A DNA stretch of 64,000 nucleotides from Bacteroidota bacterium (GTDB taxonomy: Bacteria > Bacteroidota > Bacteroidia > Chitinophagales > Chitinophagaceae): NCBI GenBank assembly GCA_018267725.1, contig JAFDXY010000009.1, positions 434,001 to 498,000 of the forward strand. The letters are read 5' to 3'. Both the position numbers and the translations under genes were made by a program. Position 1 is the stretch's first letter. Every line of letters starts with the position of its first letter. The notes beneath the pieces are model-generated. The model saw nothing but the letters and a program-made list of their open reading frames with translations. It did not search any database and was not told the DNA's origin. This document shows, piece by piece, positions 18,301-25,408 of the stretch.

Positions 18301-18617
18301 AACTAATGCATGAATTTAGATTAAGTAAAACTAATAAATCAAAAACATTACAATTAAGTTTAGATATTTTTAATGTATTGAATTTATTGAATAACAATTG
18401 GGGACATATTACATTTGTTACCAACACAAATAATTACACAGTTAATTTATTAAACTTTAAAACCGATGCAAACAATATTGCACCGGGCAAACCAAGCAGC
18501 GGATATTTACCAACATTTACGTTTAATAAACCAACAGGCTTAAACAATCAATATTATACGGTTGATCCTATAAACTCACGTTGGCAAGGGCAGTTGGGAA
18601 TAAAATATAATTTTTAA
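15369..18617 (+). CDS. Oar-like TonB-dependent outer-membrane receptor with carboxypeptidase-regulatory N-domain
   Basis: 1082 residues. A signal peptide (residues 1-20, ending LYAQ) is followed by a carboxypeptidase-regulatory/Cna-B-like sandwich, TATLTGHVLDNKKSLIIGAI to about residue 105. A TonB plug follows with LTGLVVGGKQMQTLPTLGRSL and NLTIDGAINNDAIGF. The rest is an outer-membrane beta-barrel ending in the aromatic LGIKYNF. The plug wording (GRSL..FTRLTPQ, QEVQVQLAPYDVKLGNFTGGSVNAVTKSG) is that of the Oar subfamily. It may import or secrete a peptide or protein ligand; the substrate is unknown. No SusD-like partner is nearby, which argues against a classic glycan locus. Confidence 0.9.
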   Translation: MFKKLFLALQLLVATSILYAQETTATLTGHVLDNKKSLIIGAIITVKHQPTGFTTTTQTNNKGIFVIPNLKPGGPYTIKISNLGFKEETYNDVTLNLGTNPDLDIILTNASAELKEVVVTAAGKKTLTGLVVGGKQMQTLPTLGRSLSDFTRLTPQSNNNSFAGSNFRYNNLTIDGAINNDAIGFSNSFGGVSGGGQSGAAGAGTRTNPYSLDVIQEVQVQLAPYDVKLGNFTGGSVNAVTKSGGNNFHGSIYGYGRNKTLMGKSIDGQKKSIGSDFYDYQYGATVSGPIVKNKLFFIVNFEQTRRQEPTFYNAGDPGAAITLTDAQLIKNKLQSVYGYDAGSYDPYKIFTNSNKLFARLDFNINNKSTLMLRAIYTNGWGNNLERSTTNFQFSSTDFTQYTKNLNLVAELKTKISNTLNNQLNVSYINVHEYRDFPGALSPFMDIGGGSVWAGTWREASIYNMKQSTFEISDNVTLTKGIHKFTFGTHNEFYNLTYGFINSWNGRWEYANVNNFLADKPSRIRGAFSTDPKLPNNRNSIYNNPPAPFSVALLSVYGQDEISISKKFKLTPGLRIDYSYVGTQPGVDASLNSITDYVSANATYTHTPFNQLTNTWLGKAILSPRLGFTYNIKDNGSLVLRGGTGIFVGRMPFAWLGYNYTLTGNTYGNIDYKPTNGSVVPLAINPLYLKDTVSKYGGASASNTREVDVIDNNFKMPRVWRSNIAVDYKFGKGYKLTVDFLYTKTIYDVKFQQINIKDQVEYFTTGPTQSPVYVGGKMYGNYSNIYFLTNTTQGYRYNLTAQLSKTTNNLILGSHLLNLNWSAAYTYGMSKDVSNGIRNSWQSNYEVNPAVSAENAGLAYSNFDLRHRIVATLSTSLVWNSMNTSSLTFFYSGQSGSPYSVVYNASGAPFGNAANANLPYIPKNQNDIRLVDNGSYTAAQQWADLNNFINGDNYLKTRRGEYAERNALRTPWNHELDLKLMHEFRLSKTNKSKTLQLSLDIFNVLNLLNNNWGHITFVTNTNNYTVNLLNFKTDANNIAPGKPSSGYLPTFTFNKPTGLNNQYYTVDPINSRWQGQLGIKYNF

Positions 18618-18642
18618 TCAGCAGCAGTTTTTAATATAGCAA

Positions 18643-18683
18643 ACAACACAAAGCCCTCAGCAATTGGGGGCTTTGTTGTTTTT
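18643..18683 (+). terminator. Rho-independent terminator after the TonB receptor
   Basis: CAAAGCCC and GGGCTTTG form the core stem, with CAGCAATTGG around the loop, followed by a T-rich run to 18683. It overlaps the stop codon of the converging lptC gene, so it may stop both transcripts. Confidence 0.85.
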
Positions 18684-19269
18684 AGTAAGTACTATCAGGC
18701 ACAATAATTACACTTTCTTTTCCTGTAAATTTTTTACCAACATTAAACATTTTAACTTCTTTAAAATCTTGTGTACTTTCAAAACCAATGGCAGTTACTT
18801 TTTGTCGGCCGGGTTGGCTAAGTGTTATTAATTTATCGGTATAATATTTTCCTGTGTTCTGATCCCAATATAATTCATTCGTCCAAAGTGTATCTTTTTT
18901 TACGGTAAAAGCAATTACACTATCTCTAAGCAATACTTTATTTTCTCCTTCTAAATAACGGCCGTATTTAGCAAATAATTGACTTTCAATATTTCCGGTG
19001 CTATCAAAAAAATTTACATGCAATGTTTTAGGAAAAACTACACGAGGTGTATCAAACAAATAACGCTGCATATAAGGTGCCGTTAATGCTGCTTTTATTT
19101 TTCCTGCATTGCTTAAATAATTTTCAATTTTATATCCTTCTTCAACTCCTATTTTTTTAGTATCAATAGATTTTGTAAAATCAATATCGCTTTGTTTATT
19201 TTCACAAGCAATAAAAAAAATTATTGCCAACAAAAAAAACAGTTTATTAAAAATAGAATAGCTTTTCAA
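18682..19269 (-). CDS. lptC: LPS export lipoprotein LptC
   Basis: A 195-residue protein with a hydrophobic N-terminus ending IIFFIAC, a lipobox (Cys22). Bacteroidota LptC proteins are often lipoprotein-like. The domain (PF06835) is seen in EGYKIENYLSNAGKIKAALTAPYMQRY, VVFPKTLHVNFFDSTGNIESQLFAKYGRYLEGENKVLLRDSV and TNELYWDQNTGKYYTDKLITL. It belongs to the trans-envelope LptB2FGC-A-DE bridge that delivers lipopolysaccharide to the outer membrane. It stands alone here, converging with the TonB receptor. Confidence 0.88.
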   Translation of the reverse strand: MKSYSIFNKLFFLLAIIFFIACENKQSDIDFTKSIDTKKIGVEEGYKIENYLSNAGKIKAALTAPYMQRYLFDTPRVVFPKTLHVNFFDSTGNIESQLFAKYGRYLEGENKVLLRDSVIAFTVKKDTLWTNELYWDQNTGKYYTDKLITLSQPGRQKVTAIGFESTQDFKEVKMFNVGKKFTGKESVIIVPDSTY

Positions 19270-19341
19270 ATTTGTTTATGTTTCTATTATGCTTAAATTG
19301 AGTATGCAAATATCTTTAAATCAACTCAATAAAACGCAAAG

Positions 19342-19369
19342 TTGCTTTTTTGAAAACATATTAACTTTG
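19342..19369 (+). promoter_or_regulatory. Candidate promoter for the 19396 lipoprotein gene
   Basis: TAACTTTG at 19362-19369 matches the -7 consensus, and TTG at 19342-19344 with a 17-base spacer fits the -33 element. The start codon is 26 bases downstream of the -7 box. Confidence 0.5.
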
Positions 19370-19395
19370 TTTTTGATAAAATAAATAACAACAGC

Positions 19396-19788
19396 ATGAA
19401 AAAGAAAACAATTCAATTATGTGTAATGGCAGCAGTAATTATTTTTACAAGTTCTTGCTCGCAAAGAATAGTAGGTACTTGGACTGTACAACGTTACGAA
19501 ACCTTAACACCAGGGCAGCCAGGCGTTGCATTAAGCAATATTGGTACAGTAGAATTTAAACCCAACGGAACGGGCGAAAAAAATTTAAACTATACGGTTC
19601 TTGGTATTACAAGAAATGATCAATCTCCTTTTAAATGGAATTGGAGTGCAGATAAATATGTTTCTATTAATAGTGATGGTTCAGATTTTTCTAAAACTTG
19701 GATTATTGTACAGAACAAAAAGAAATTTCAAAAATGGAAATCTACCGATGGTACAAATGCTGTACAAGTTATAGAATTAAAAAAATAA
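19396..19788 (+). CDS. Small lipoprotein, lipocalin-like fold probable
   Basis: A 130-residue protein: MKKKTIQLCVMAAVIIFTSSC is a lipoprotein signal (Cys21). The start of the mature domain, RIVGTWTVQRYE, resembles the G-x-W motif at the beginning of lipocalin-like domains in Bacteroidota. Repeated beta-strand patterns (NIGTVEFKPNGTGEKNLNYTV, FKWNWSADKYVSIN, KTWIIVQNKKKFQKWKST) support a small barrel. No catalytic residues are apparent. It probably sits on the inner or outer membrane facing the periplasm. The ligand is unknown. Confidence 0.75.
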   Translation: MKKKTIQLCVMAAVIIFTSSCSQRIVGTWTVQRYETLTPGQPGVALSNIGTVEFKPNGTGEKNLNYTVLGITRNDQSPFKWNWSADKYVSINSDGSDFSKTWIIVQNKKKFQKWKSTDGTNAVQVIELKK

Positions 19789-19884
19789 ATATACTGCTTA
19801 ATGTAAAATAAAATTGTATTGCCGTTATTACCACTTAAAAGTATAACACCAAATTTTGCATTACCAATATTTAAAATGCAAACA

Positions 19885-20370
19885 ATGAAATCAGCAATTT
19901 TTATACTACTAATTTTTACGTTATTTGCTTGCAACCAACAAACAAATAATAAACAAGATTTACAAACTAAAATTGATAGTTTGCAATTAAAATTGAATAG
20001 CAGTTATAAACCCGGATTTGGTGAGTTTATGAGCAGCATTCAAATTCATCATGAAAAACTTTGGTTTGCCGGAATAAATAAAAACTGGAAGTTGGCAGAT
20101 TTTGAAATTAATGAAATAAAAGAAAGCTTAGATGATATTAAAAAATTTTGCACCGATAGACCGGAAATCAAGTTTATTGATATGATTAATGAGCCTTTAG
20201 AAAATATCAGCAATGCTATTCAGAAAAAAAATGATACAGATTTTAAAAACAATTACACATTATTAACAACCACTTGCAACCGTTGCCATCAACAAACACA
20301 ACATGAATTTAATGTAATTACAACTCCTACAACTCCACCATTTAGTAATCAAGTTTTTAAATTAAAATGA
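19885..20370 (+). CDS. Lipoprotein with a single C-terminal CxxCH heme motif
   Basis: Start chosen at the ATG at 19885 (MKSAIFILLIFTLFAC), 161 residues, with a lipobox at Cys16; an ATG at 19876 is possible. The frame can extend to 19819 but that part is leader. After a short Gln/Asn-rich linker come helical stretches. The sequence TTTCNRCHQQT lies about 30 residues from the end. A single CxxCH near the C-terminus of a helical protein recalls cytochrome c-prime or cytochrome-b562-like bundles, but I cannot confirm the fold. It follows the lipocalin-like gene by about 95 bases and may share its transcript. Confidence 0.7.
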   Translation: MKSAIFILLIFTLFACNQQTNNKQDLQTKIDSLQLKLNSSYKPGFGEFMSSIQIHHEKLWFAGINKNWKLADFEINEIKESLDDIKKFCTDRPEIKFIDMINEPLENISNAIQKKNDTDFKNNYTLLTTTCNRCHQQTQHEFNVITTPTTPPFSNQVFKLK

Positions 20371-20424
20371 GTATAATATTAGTTGCTTTAATTAATAAGG
20401 CAATTAACGTATAATAAATTTTTA

Positions 20425-21489
20425 TTAATTATTATTAGCCATTTTTTCTGTGTTTTCTGCTACTTGCAATGCCTCAATAAATTCTTCAATTTCTCCATTA
20501 ATAACTGCATCTAAATTGTAAGAGGTTAAACCAATACGGTGGTCTGTAACTCTACCCTGTGGCCAATTGTAGGTTCTAATTTTTGCACTTCTGTCTCCTG
20601 TGCTTACTAATGTTTTACGTTGGCGTGCAATTTCTTCTTCTTGTTTGCGTACTTGTTCTTCGTACAATTTGGTACGCAACATAGTCATTGCTTTTTCGCG
20701 GTTACCTAACTGTGTTCTTTCGGTTTGGCAAACAACCACAGTGCCTGTGGGAATATGTGTTAAGAAAACTTTTGTTTCTACTTTGTTTACGTTTTGTCCG
20801 CCGGCACCACCGCTTCGGGCAGTTTCCATTTTTACATCACTTTCTCTCAATTCAAAATCTACTTCTTCAGCTTCAGGAATTACGGCAACCGTAGCAGCAC
20901 TTGTATGCACACGCCCTTGCGTTTCGGTATTGGGTACGCGTTGCACACGATGTACGCCGCTTTCAAATTTTAAAGTTCCGTAAACATCTTCTCCGGTTAC
21001 TTCAACTACAACTTCTTTATAACCGCCTACTGTTCCTTCGCTTTCACTTACAACAGCTGTTTTCCAACCTTTTTTAGAACAGTAACGCAAATACATTCCT
21101 AATAAATCTCCTGCAAATAAACTTGCTTCATCTCCACCGGTTCCGGCACGTATTTCAAGAATAGCATTTTTATCGTCTTGCGGATCTTTAGGTATTAACA
21201 ATTTTGTTAATATTTTTTCTAAAGTTTCTTTTTTTATTTCTAATTCTGGCAATTCCATTTTTGCCAATTCTCTCATATCCTCATCATTACTATTTAAACT
21301 TTCTTTAGCAAAATCATAATCGGCTGCAACTCTTTTATATTCTTCAAAAGGTTGTACAATTTTTTCTAAAGAGCGATACTCTTTACTAAGCCTACCAAAT
21401 TCTTTTTGGTTATTAATAATTTCAGGATTGGTTAAGGCAACACCAATTTGTTCAAATCTTGCTTTTATAGCTTCCAACTTATCAATCAT
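20425..21489 (-). CDS. prfA: Peptide chain release factor 1
   Basis: Start chosen at the ATG at 21489 ([16 protein letters not shown]), giving 354 residues, the normal RF1 length; the open frame extends 23 codons further but that part is leader. The catalytic GGQ motif appears in [12 protein letters not shown]. The RF1 character is supported by [24 protein letters not shown]; the tripeptide region just before it is the usual stop-recognition domain. It reads UAA and UAG stops. A TACTTTTG box on the minus strand at 21509-21516 is a good -7 element 20 bases upstream. Confidence 0.97.
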   Translation of the reverse strand: MIDKLEAIKARFEQIGVALTNPEIINNQKEFGRLSKEYRSLEKIVQPFEEYKRVAADYDFAKESLNSNDEDMRELAKMELPELEIKKETLEKILTKLLIPKDPQDDKNAILEIRAGTGGDEASLFAGDLLGMYLRYCSKKGWKTAVVSESEGTVGGYKEVVVEVTGEDVYGTLKFESGVHRVQRVPNTETQGRVHTSAATVAVIPEAEEVDFELRESDVKMETARSGGAGGQNVNKVETKVFLTHIPTGTVVVCQTERTQLGNREKAMTMLRTKLYEEQVRKQEEEIARQRKTLVSTGDRSAKIRTYNWPQGRVTDHRIGLTSYNLDAVINGEIEEFIEALQVAENTEKMANNN

Positions 21490-21508
21490 AACACATTTTT
21501 CAAGTTGG

Positions 21509-21516
21509 CAAAAGTA
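21509..21516 (-). promoter_or_regulatory. Candidate -7 box for prfA
   Basis: The minus strand reads TACTTTTG, an exact TAnnTTTG match, 20 bases before the chosen start. It supports the ATG at 21489 over the longer frame. Confidence 0.45.
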
Positions 21517-21552
21517 ACTGATAGCAGCAATAAAAATACATTCTACTATATA

Positions 21553-21587
21553 GTACAAAAAACAAAACCATCTTTTCAGATGGTTTT
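21553..21587 (-). terminator. Rho-independent terminator after the 21609 membrane protein gene
   Basis: AAAACCATCT (21564-21573) and AGATGGTTTT (21578-21587) form a perfect 10-base stem with a TTTC loop. On the minus strand the stem is followed by a T-rich run (GTTTTTTG). It separates this gene from prfA. Confidence 0.85.
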
Positions 21588-21608
21588 ATATAAATTATAA
21601 AGAGAAAA

Positions 21609-22028
21609 TTATACTGCTTTTGGTTTTTTTCTGCCTAACCACCAACCAAGAAAAATACCTAAAATTGCACCGTACACAGCATTTACGCCAATATCTACCA
21701 ACATTAATTTTCTGCCAAATAAATTATATTGGGCATACATAAACGAATCAAAACAAAGTTGTGTTAGCACTGCTATAATTGCTCCGGCAAGCCAACCTTT
21801 TGCAACAGAATTAATATTAGCTGCCACAAATACATACGCCATTAATAACGCATACGCAAAAGAGCCAATGGCTAAAAATAGCATATCGGGGTTGCCTTTT
21901 TCCATGCCTGCATAATGCATCATGTGTTGGTTGTAGTAGCTCATTAGCAATACACCCATTATAAGCCAGCCCAATAAAAAATTTACTACGCCGGTAAGTA
22001 AGCCGGCAATGATGGTTTTTGTGTTCAT
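21609..22028 (-). CDS. Small four-helix membrane protein, function unknown
   Basis: A 139-residue protein with four hydrophobic segments: near residues 5-30 (IIAGLLTGVVNFLLGWLIMG), 48-70, 80-95 and 110-133 (VDIGVNAVYGAILGIFLGWW). It ends in a basic tail, RKKPKAV, probably cytoplasmic. A Met/His-rich loop (SYYNQHMMHYAGMEKG) lies between the first two segments. I do not recognise a characterised family. It has its own terminator, so it is a single-gene unit. Confidence 0.7.
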   Translation of the reverse strand: MNTKTIIAGLLTGVVNFLLGWLIMGVLLMSYYNQHMMHYAGMEKGNPDMLFLAIGSFAYALLMAYVFVAANINSVAKGWLAGAIIAVLTQLCFDSFMYAQYNLFGRKLMLVDIGVNAVYGAILGIFLGWWLGRKKPKAV

Positions 22029-22195
22029 AATTTTTTTGTTTTAGGGTACGAAAAAAATAACAGAGAAAAATAAAAAACATTTTTGGTAAATGCAAGTACA
22101 CAGCCTTAATGATATTCACAGAATTAGAAATAATGCTTACTTTCAAACTTCAACGCCATTATAATAATTGCTTTGTAAGCTCATAATTTTTTACA

Positions 22196-23770
22196 ATGAA
22201 AAATATTATTCTATCATCTTTCTTCTATCTCCTATCTTCTGTTTTACATGCACAACAAGCAGATATTTTAATTAAAAACGGAAAAATTTTAAACGGCAGC
22301 GGTAACAGTTGGTTTTATGGAGATATTGCCATTAAAGGAGAAAAAATTATTGCCATTGGGCATTTGAATAATTATACTTCTTCCAAAACTATTGATGCTA
22401 CGGGTTTAATAGTTGCTCCGGGTTTTATTGATGTACACACACATATTGAAGGCGATGAAAAGAAAAATCCAACGGCAGATAATTTTATTTACGATGGTGT
22501 TACAACCGTTATTACAGGCAATTGTGGCTCATCAGAAGTTGATTTAAAAAAATATTTTTCTTTTATTGATAGTCTTCATCTTTCTATAAACGTTGCTTCT
22601 TTAATTGGCCATAACGATGTTAGAAAAGCCGTAATGGGCAGAGCTATGAGAGACCCCAATGAAAATGAAATGAAAAAAATGGAAGCCTTAGTAGAGCAAG
22701 CCATGAAAGATGGTGCAGTAGGCTTTAGTACGGGTTTAATCTATATTCCCGGTACATACAGCAAAACCGATGAAGTAATTAATTTGGCAAAAGCTGCTGC
22801 AAAATATCATGGCGTTTATGCAAGCCACATGCGAGATGAAGGCGACAGCGTTACACAAGCTATTGATGAAGCTATTAATATAGGAAGGCAAGCACGTATG
22901 CCTGTTGAAATTTCTCATTTTAAATTAAGTGGCCAACAAAATTGGGGAAGAAGTAAAGAAACAATTCCTATGATTATTAAAGCAAGAGAAGAAGGATTAG
23001 ATGTTACTATTGATCAATATCCTTACACCGCAAGTTCAACATCATTAAGTACACTTTTACCCGATTGGATTTTAGCAGACTCACAAGATTCTATTGTTGC
23101 ACGTTTAAACAGAAAAGAAGTACAAAAAGAAGTTACTACTTATTTGCTGGCAAAATTGAAAAAAAGAAAACTAAAACATTTTAGCTATCCGGTAGTTGCT
23201 TATTTTAAATACGATACAACATTAAACGGAAAAAGTATTGAAGAAGTAAATACAATGAAAGGGAGAAAACACAATGCCAAAGAAGAAATTATTACCATAA
23301 TGGAAATGATGAAACAAGGCGGTGCAAGCATGGTTTTTCATGGCATGAGTGAAGAAGATATAAAAAACATTATGCAATATCCTTATAATATGTTTGCTTG
23401 CGATGCAAGCATTAGAGTTTATGGAGAAGGCAATCCACACCCACGCGGATACGGCACCAATGCACGTGTATTAAGCAAATATGTAAGAGACGAAAAAGTA
23501 ATTTCATTAGAAGAAGCCATTAGAAGAATGACCAGTTTACCGGCACAAAAATTTCAGTTAAAAGATAGAGGTTTATTACAACAAGGTTTTGCTGCCGATA
23601 TTGTTATTTTTAATGCAGCCGAAGTAAAAGATAATGCTACTTACCAAAAACCACATCAATATTCAACAGGTTTTAAATATGTAATTGTAAACGGAAAAAT
23701 TACAATTGATGAAAGCAAACACAACGGAACAAGAAATGGAAAAGTATTAAGATTAACAGATTATCAATAA
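22196..23770 (+). CDS. N-acyl-D-amino-acid deacylase family amidohydrolase (exported)
   Basis: A 524-residue protein. The signal peptide ends at SSVLHAQ near residue 20. The amidohydrolase core begins ADILIKNGKILNGSGNSWFYGDIAIKGEKI. DVHTHIEGDE holds the HxH metal pair, VTTVITGNCGSS is the D-aminoacylase-type Cys segment, and YASHMRDEGDSV and VEISHFKLSG carry further metal His. The C-terminal small beta domain ends FKYVIVNGKITID. It would release D-amino acids or related compounds from N-acyl forms in the periplasm. It heads a group of four rightward hydrolase genes. The hydrophobic core of its signal is encoded by a heptamer array. Confidence 0.88.
   Translation: MKNIILSSFFYLLSSVLHAQQADILIKNGKILNGSGNSWFYGDIAIKGEKIIAIGHLNNYTSSKTIDATGLIVAPGFIDVHTHIEGDEKKNPTADNFIYDGVTTVITGNCGSSEVDLKKYFSFIDSLHLSINVASLIGHNDVRKAVMGRAMRDPNENEMKKMEALVEQAMKDGAVGFSTGLIYIPGTYSKTDEVINLAKAAAKYHGVYASHMRDEGDSVTQAIDEAINIGRQARMPVEISHFKLSGQQNWGRSKETIPMIIKAREEGLDVTIDQYPYTASSTSLSTLLPDWILADSQDSIVARLNRKEVQKEVTTYLLAKLKKRKLKHFSYPVVAYFKYDTTLNGKSIEEVNTMKGRKHNAKEEIITIMEMMKQGGASMVFHGMSEEDIKNIMQYPYNMFACDASIRVYGEGNPHPRGYGTNARVLSKYVRDEKVISLEEAIRRMTSLPAQKFQLKDRGLLQQGFAADIVIFNAAEVKDNATYQKPHQYSTGFKYVIVNGKITIDESKHNGTRNGKVLRLTDYQ
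22209..22243 (+). repeat. Heptamer array in the signal-peptide region of the D-aminoacylase gene
   Basis: Five 7-mers, TTCTATC, ATCTTTC, TTCTATC, TCCTATC, TTCTGTT, starting 13 bases after the A of the start codon. The unit TTCTATC repeated gives the peptide cycle FYLLSSI in any frame. Here it encodes about residues 5-16. Confidence 0.75.
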
Positions 23771-23781
23771 ATAAAAAATAT

Positions 23782-23865
23782 CGTCATTCTGAACTTGCCT
23801 GCCTACGGCAGACGAAGTGAAGAATCTGATTAATAAAATAACAGATATTTCACCTCATTCAACAT
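23782..23865. repeat. Dispersed intergenic repeat (GTCATTCTGA type)
   Basis: CGTCATTCTGAAC at the left and a decayed right arm with AGATATTTCACC...CATTCAACAT, related to the units at 9009, 29148 and 34353. An inner hairpin CTGCC-TAC-GGCAG sits in the left half. It fills the gap between two hydrolase genes. Confidence 0.7.
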
Positions 23866-23885
23866 AAAGGCATAAATCAAACATT

Positions 23886-25400
23886 ATGAAAAAAACAATA
23901 CTAACTTCTATCTTCTTCCTTCTAACTTCTTTTTTAATTGCACAAAGCACTCCAACATTTGTAAAAGATAGTTTAGATAATTATGTAACCAATGCTTTAC
24001 AACAATGGCAAATACCCGGTGCAGCAGTTTGTATTATTAAAGATGGGAAAATAGTAACAATGAAAGGTTATGGCGTAAGAGAATTAGGCGGCAACGATAA
24101 AGTAGATGAAAATACTTTGTTTATGATTGGCTCTAACACCAAAGCCTTTACAGCAACGCTTTTAGCAACATTGGCAGCAGAAAAAAAATTATCGTTAGAT
24201 GATAAAGCCATTAAATGGTTGCCCGAATTTAAAATGAAAGATGAATGGGTTACTAAAGAAGTTACAGTTAGAGATTTATTATGCCATCGTTTAGGAATGA
24301 TGACTTTTCAAGGAGATTTTATGTTCTTCGATACCAAACTTTCTTCATCAGATATTCTACAAAAATTTTCACGCTTAACACCCGTATATAGTTTTCGTTC
24401 AACTTGGGGTTATACCAACACTGCATTTCTTGCAGGCGGTTTAATTGCAGGCAATGCAGCAAACTCAACTTGGCAAGATTTAATAAGAACAAAAATTTTT
24501 CAGCCATTAGGTATGAATAGAAGTTTAGCATTATCTGCCGAAATAGTACATGCAACCAATAAAGCAACTGCACATACTATGCAAGGCACTACACTTATAA
24601 AAACACCTTACGGTGCATTAGATAATATTGCACCCGCAGGTTCAATAAGTTCTTCTGTAAATGATTTAAGCAAATGGGTAACCATGTTGTTAAACAATGG
24701 CAAGTATGATGGTAAACAAATTATTCCGTTCAGTGCTATTCAACAAACAAGATTTCCAAATTCAATAATAGGTAACGGAAATGTTTTATTTAATTCAGGG
24801 CATTTTATGTTATACGGGTTAGGTTGGATGTTGGAAGAATATGGTGGGAAAAAAATTGTATCGCATACAGGTGGTGTAAACGGTTTTGTTACAAGCGTTA
24901 CTTTAATTCCGGAAGATAATTTAGGCATTATTGTTTTAACCAATACCGATGCTAATAATTTTTATGAAGCATTAAAGTGGGAAATTATGGATGCGTATTT
25001 TAATTATCCTTATCGTAATTATAGTAAAATTTATTTTAATGCGTTTGAAAAAGAATTACAAGCAGAACAAAATTCAATTCAGAAAAAAAGAGATACTGTT
25101 GCTATGCATTTACCTGTTGCATTAGCTTTAGAAAAATTTACAGGCGAGTATGAAAATGACCCTTACGGCACCTTAAAAATTGTAAAAGAAGGAGATCGTT
25201 TAAAAGTTTTATTTCAACATCATACAATGACTGGTAAGCTGGAAGCCTTATCTGGCAATCGTTTCCTTTGTACTTATAGCAATCCTATTTGGGGCGTTAT
25301 GGAAATTCCTTTTACAATAGAAAATAATCAAGTACAATCTGTAACCATAAAAGTGGCAGGCTCTGTAGATTATATGCCTTACGAGTTTAAAAAGAAATAA
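23886..25400 (+). CDS. Serine hydrolase, beta-lactamase class C family, with C-terminal DUF3471-type domain
   Basis: 504 residues with a signal peptide ending FLIAQ. The catalytic SxxK is Ser83-Asn-Thr-Lys86 in FMIGSNTKAFTATL. YTNTAFLAGG contains the YxN-type Tyr, and SHTGGVNGF is the third active-site motif. The penicillin-binding-like domain runs to about residue 365. A separate C-terminal lipocalin-like part (FTGEYENDPYGTLKIVKEGD) matches the DUF3471 layout. It is a periplasmic D-Ala-peptidase- or esterase-like enzyme; substrate unknown. The hydrophobic core of its signal shares DNA repeats with the flanking genes. Confidence 0.9.
   Translation: MKKTILTSIFFLLTSFLIAQSTPTFVKDSLDNYVTNALQQWQIPGAAVCIIKDGKIVTMKGYGVRELGGNDKVDENTLFMIGSNTKAFTATLLATLAAEKKLSLDDKAIKWLPEFKMKDEWVTKEVTVRDLLCHRLGMMTFQGDFMFFDTKLSSSDILQKFSRLTPVYSFRSTWGYTNTAFLAGGLIAGNAANSTWQDLIRTKIFQPLGMNRSLALSAEIVHATNKATAHTMQGTTLIKTPYGALDNIAPAGSISSSVNDLSKWVTMLLNNGKYDGKQIIPFSAIQQTRFPNSIIGNGNVLFNSGHFMLYGLGWMLEEYGGKKIVSHTGGVNGFVTSVTLIPEDNLGIIVLTNTDANNFYEALKWEIMDAYFNYPYRNYSKIYFNAFEKELQAEQNSIQKKRDTVAMHLPVALALEKFTGEYENDPYGTLKIVKEGDRLKVLFQHHTMTGKLEALSGNRFLCTYSNPIWGVMEIPFTIENNQVQSVTIKVAGSVDYMPYEFKKK
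23899..23933 (+). repeat. Heptamer array in the signal-peptide region of the beta-lactamase family gene
   Basis: Five 7-mers, TACTAAC, TTCTATC, TTCTTCC, TTCTAAC, TTCTTTT, starting exactly 13 bases after the A of the start codon, as in the genes at 22196 and 25409. Confidence 0.78.
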
Positions 25401-25408
25401 TATATATT

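Noticed and set aside
20425-21558. Long start of prfA at 21558
   Set aside because: The extension crosses the -7 box and the RF1 start at 21489 is standard.
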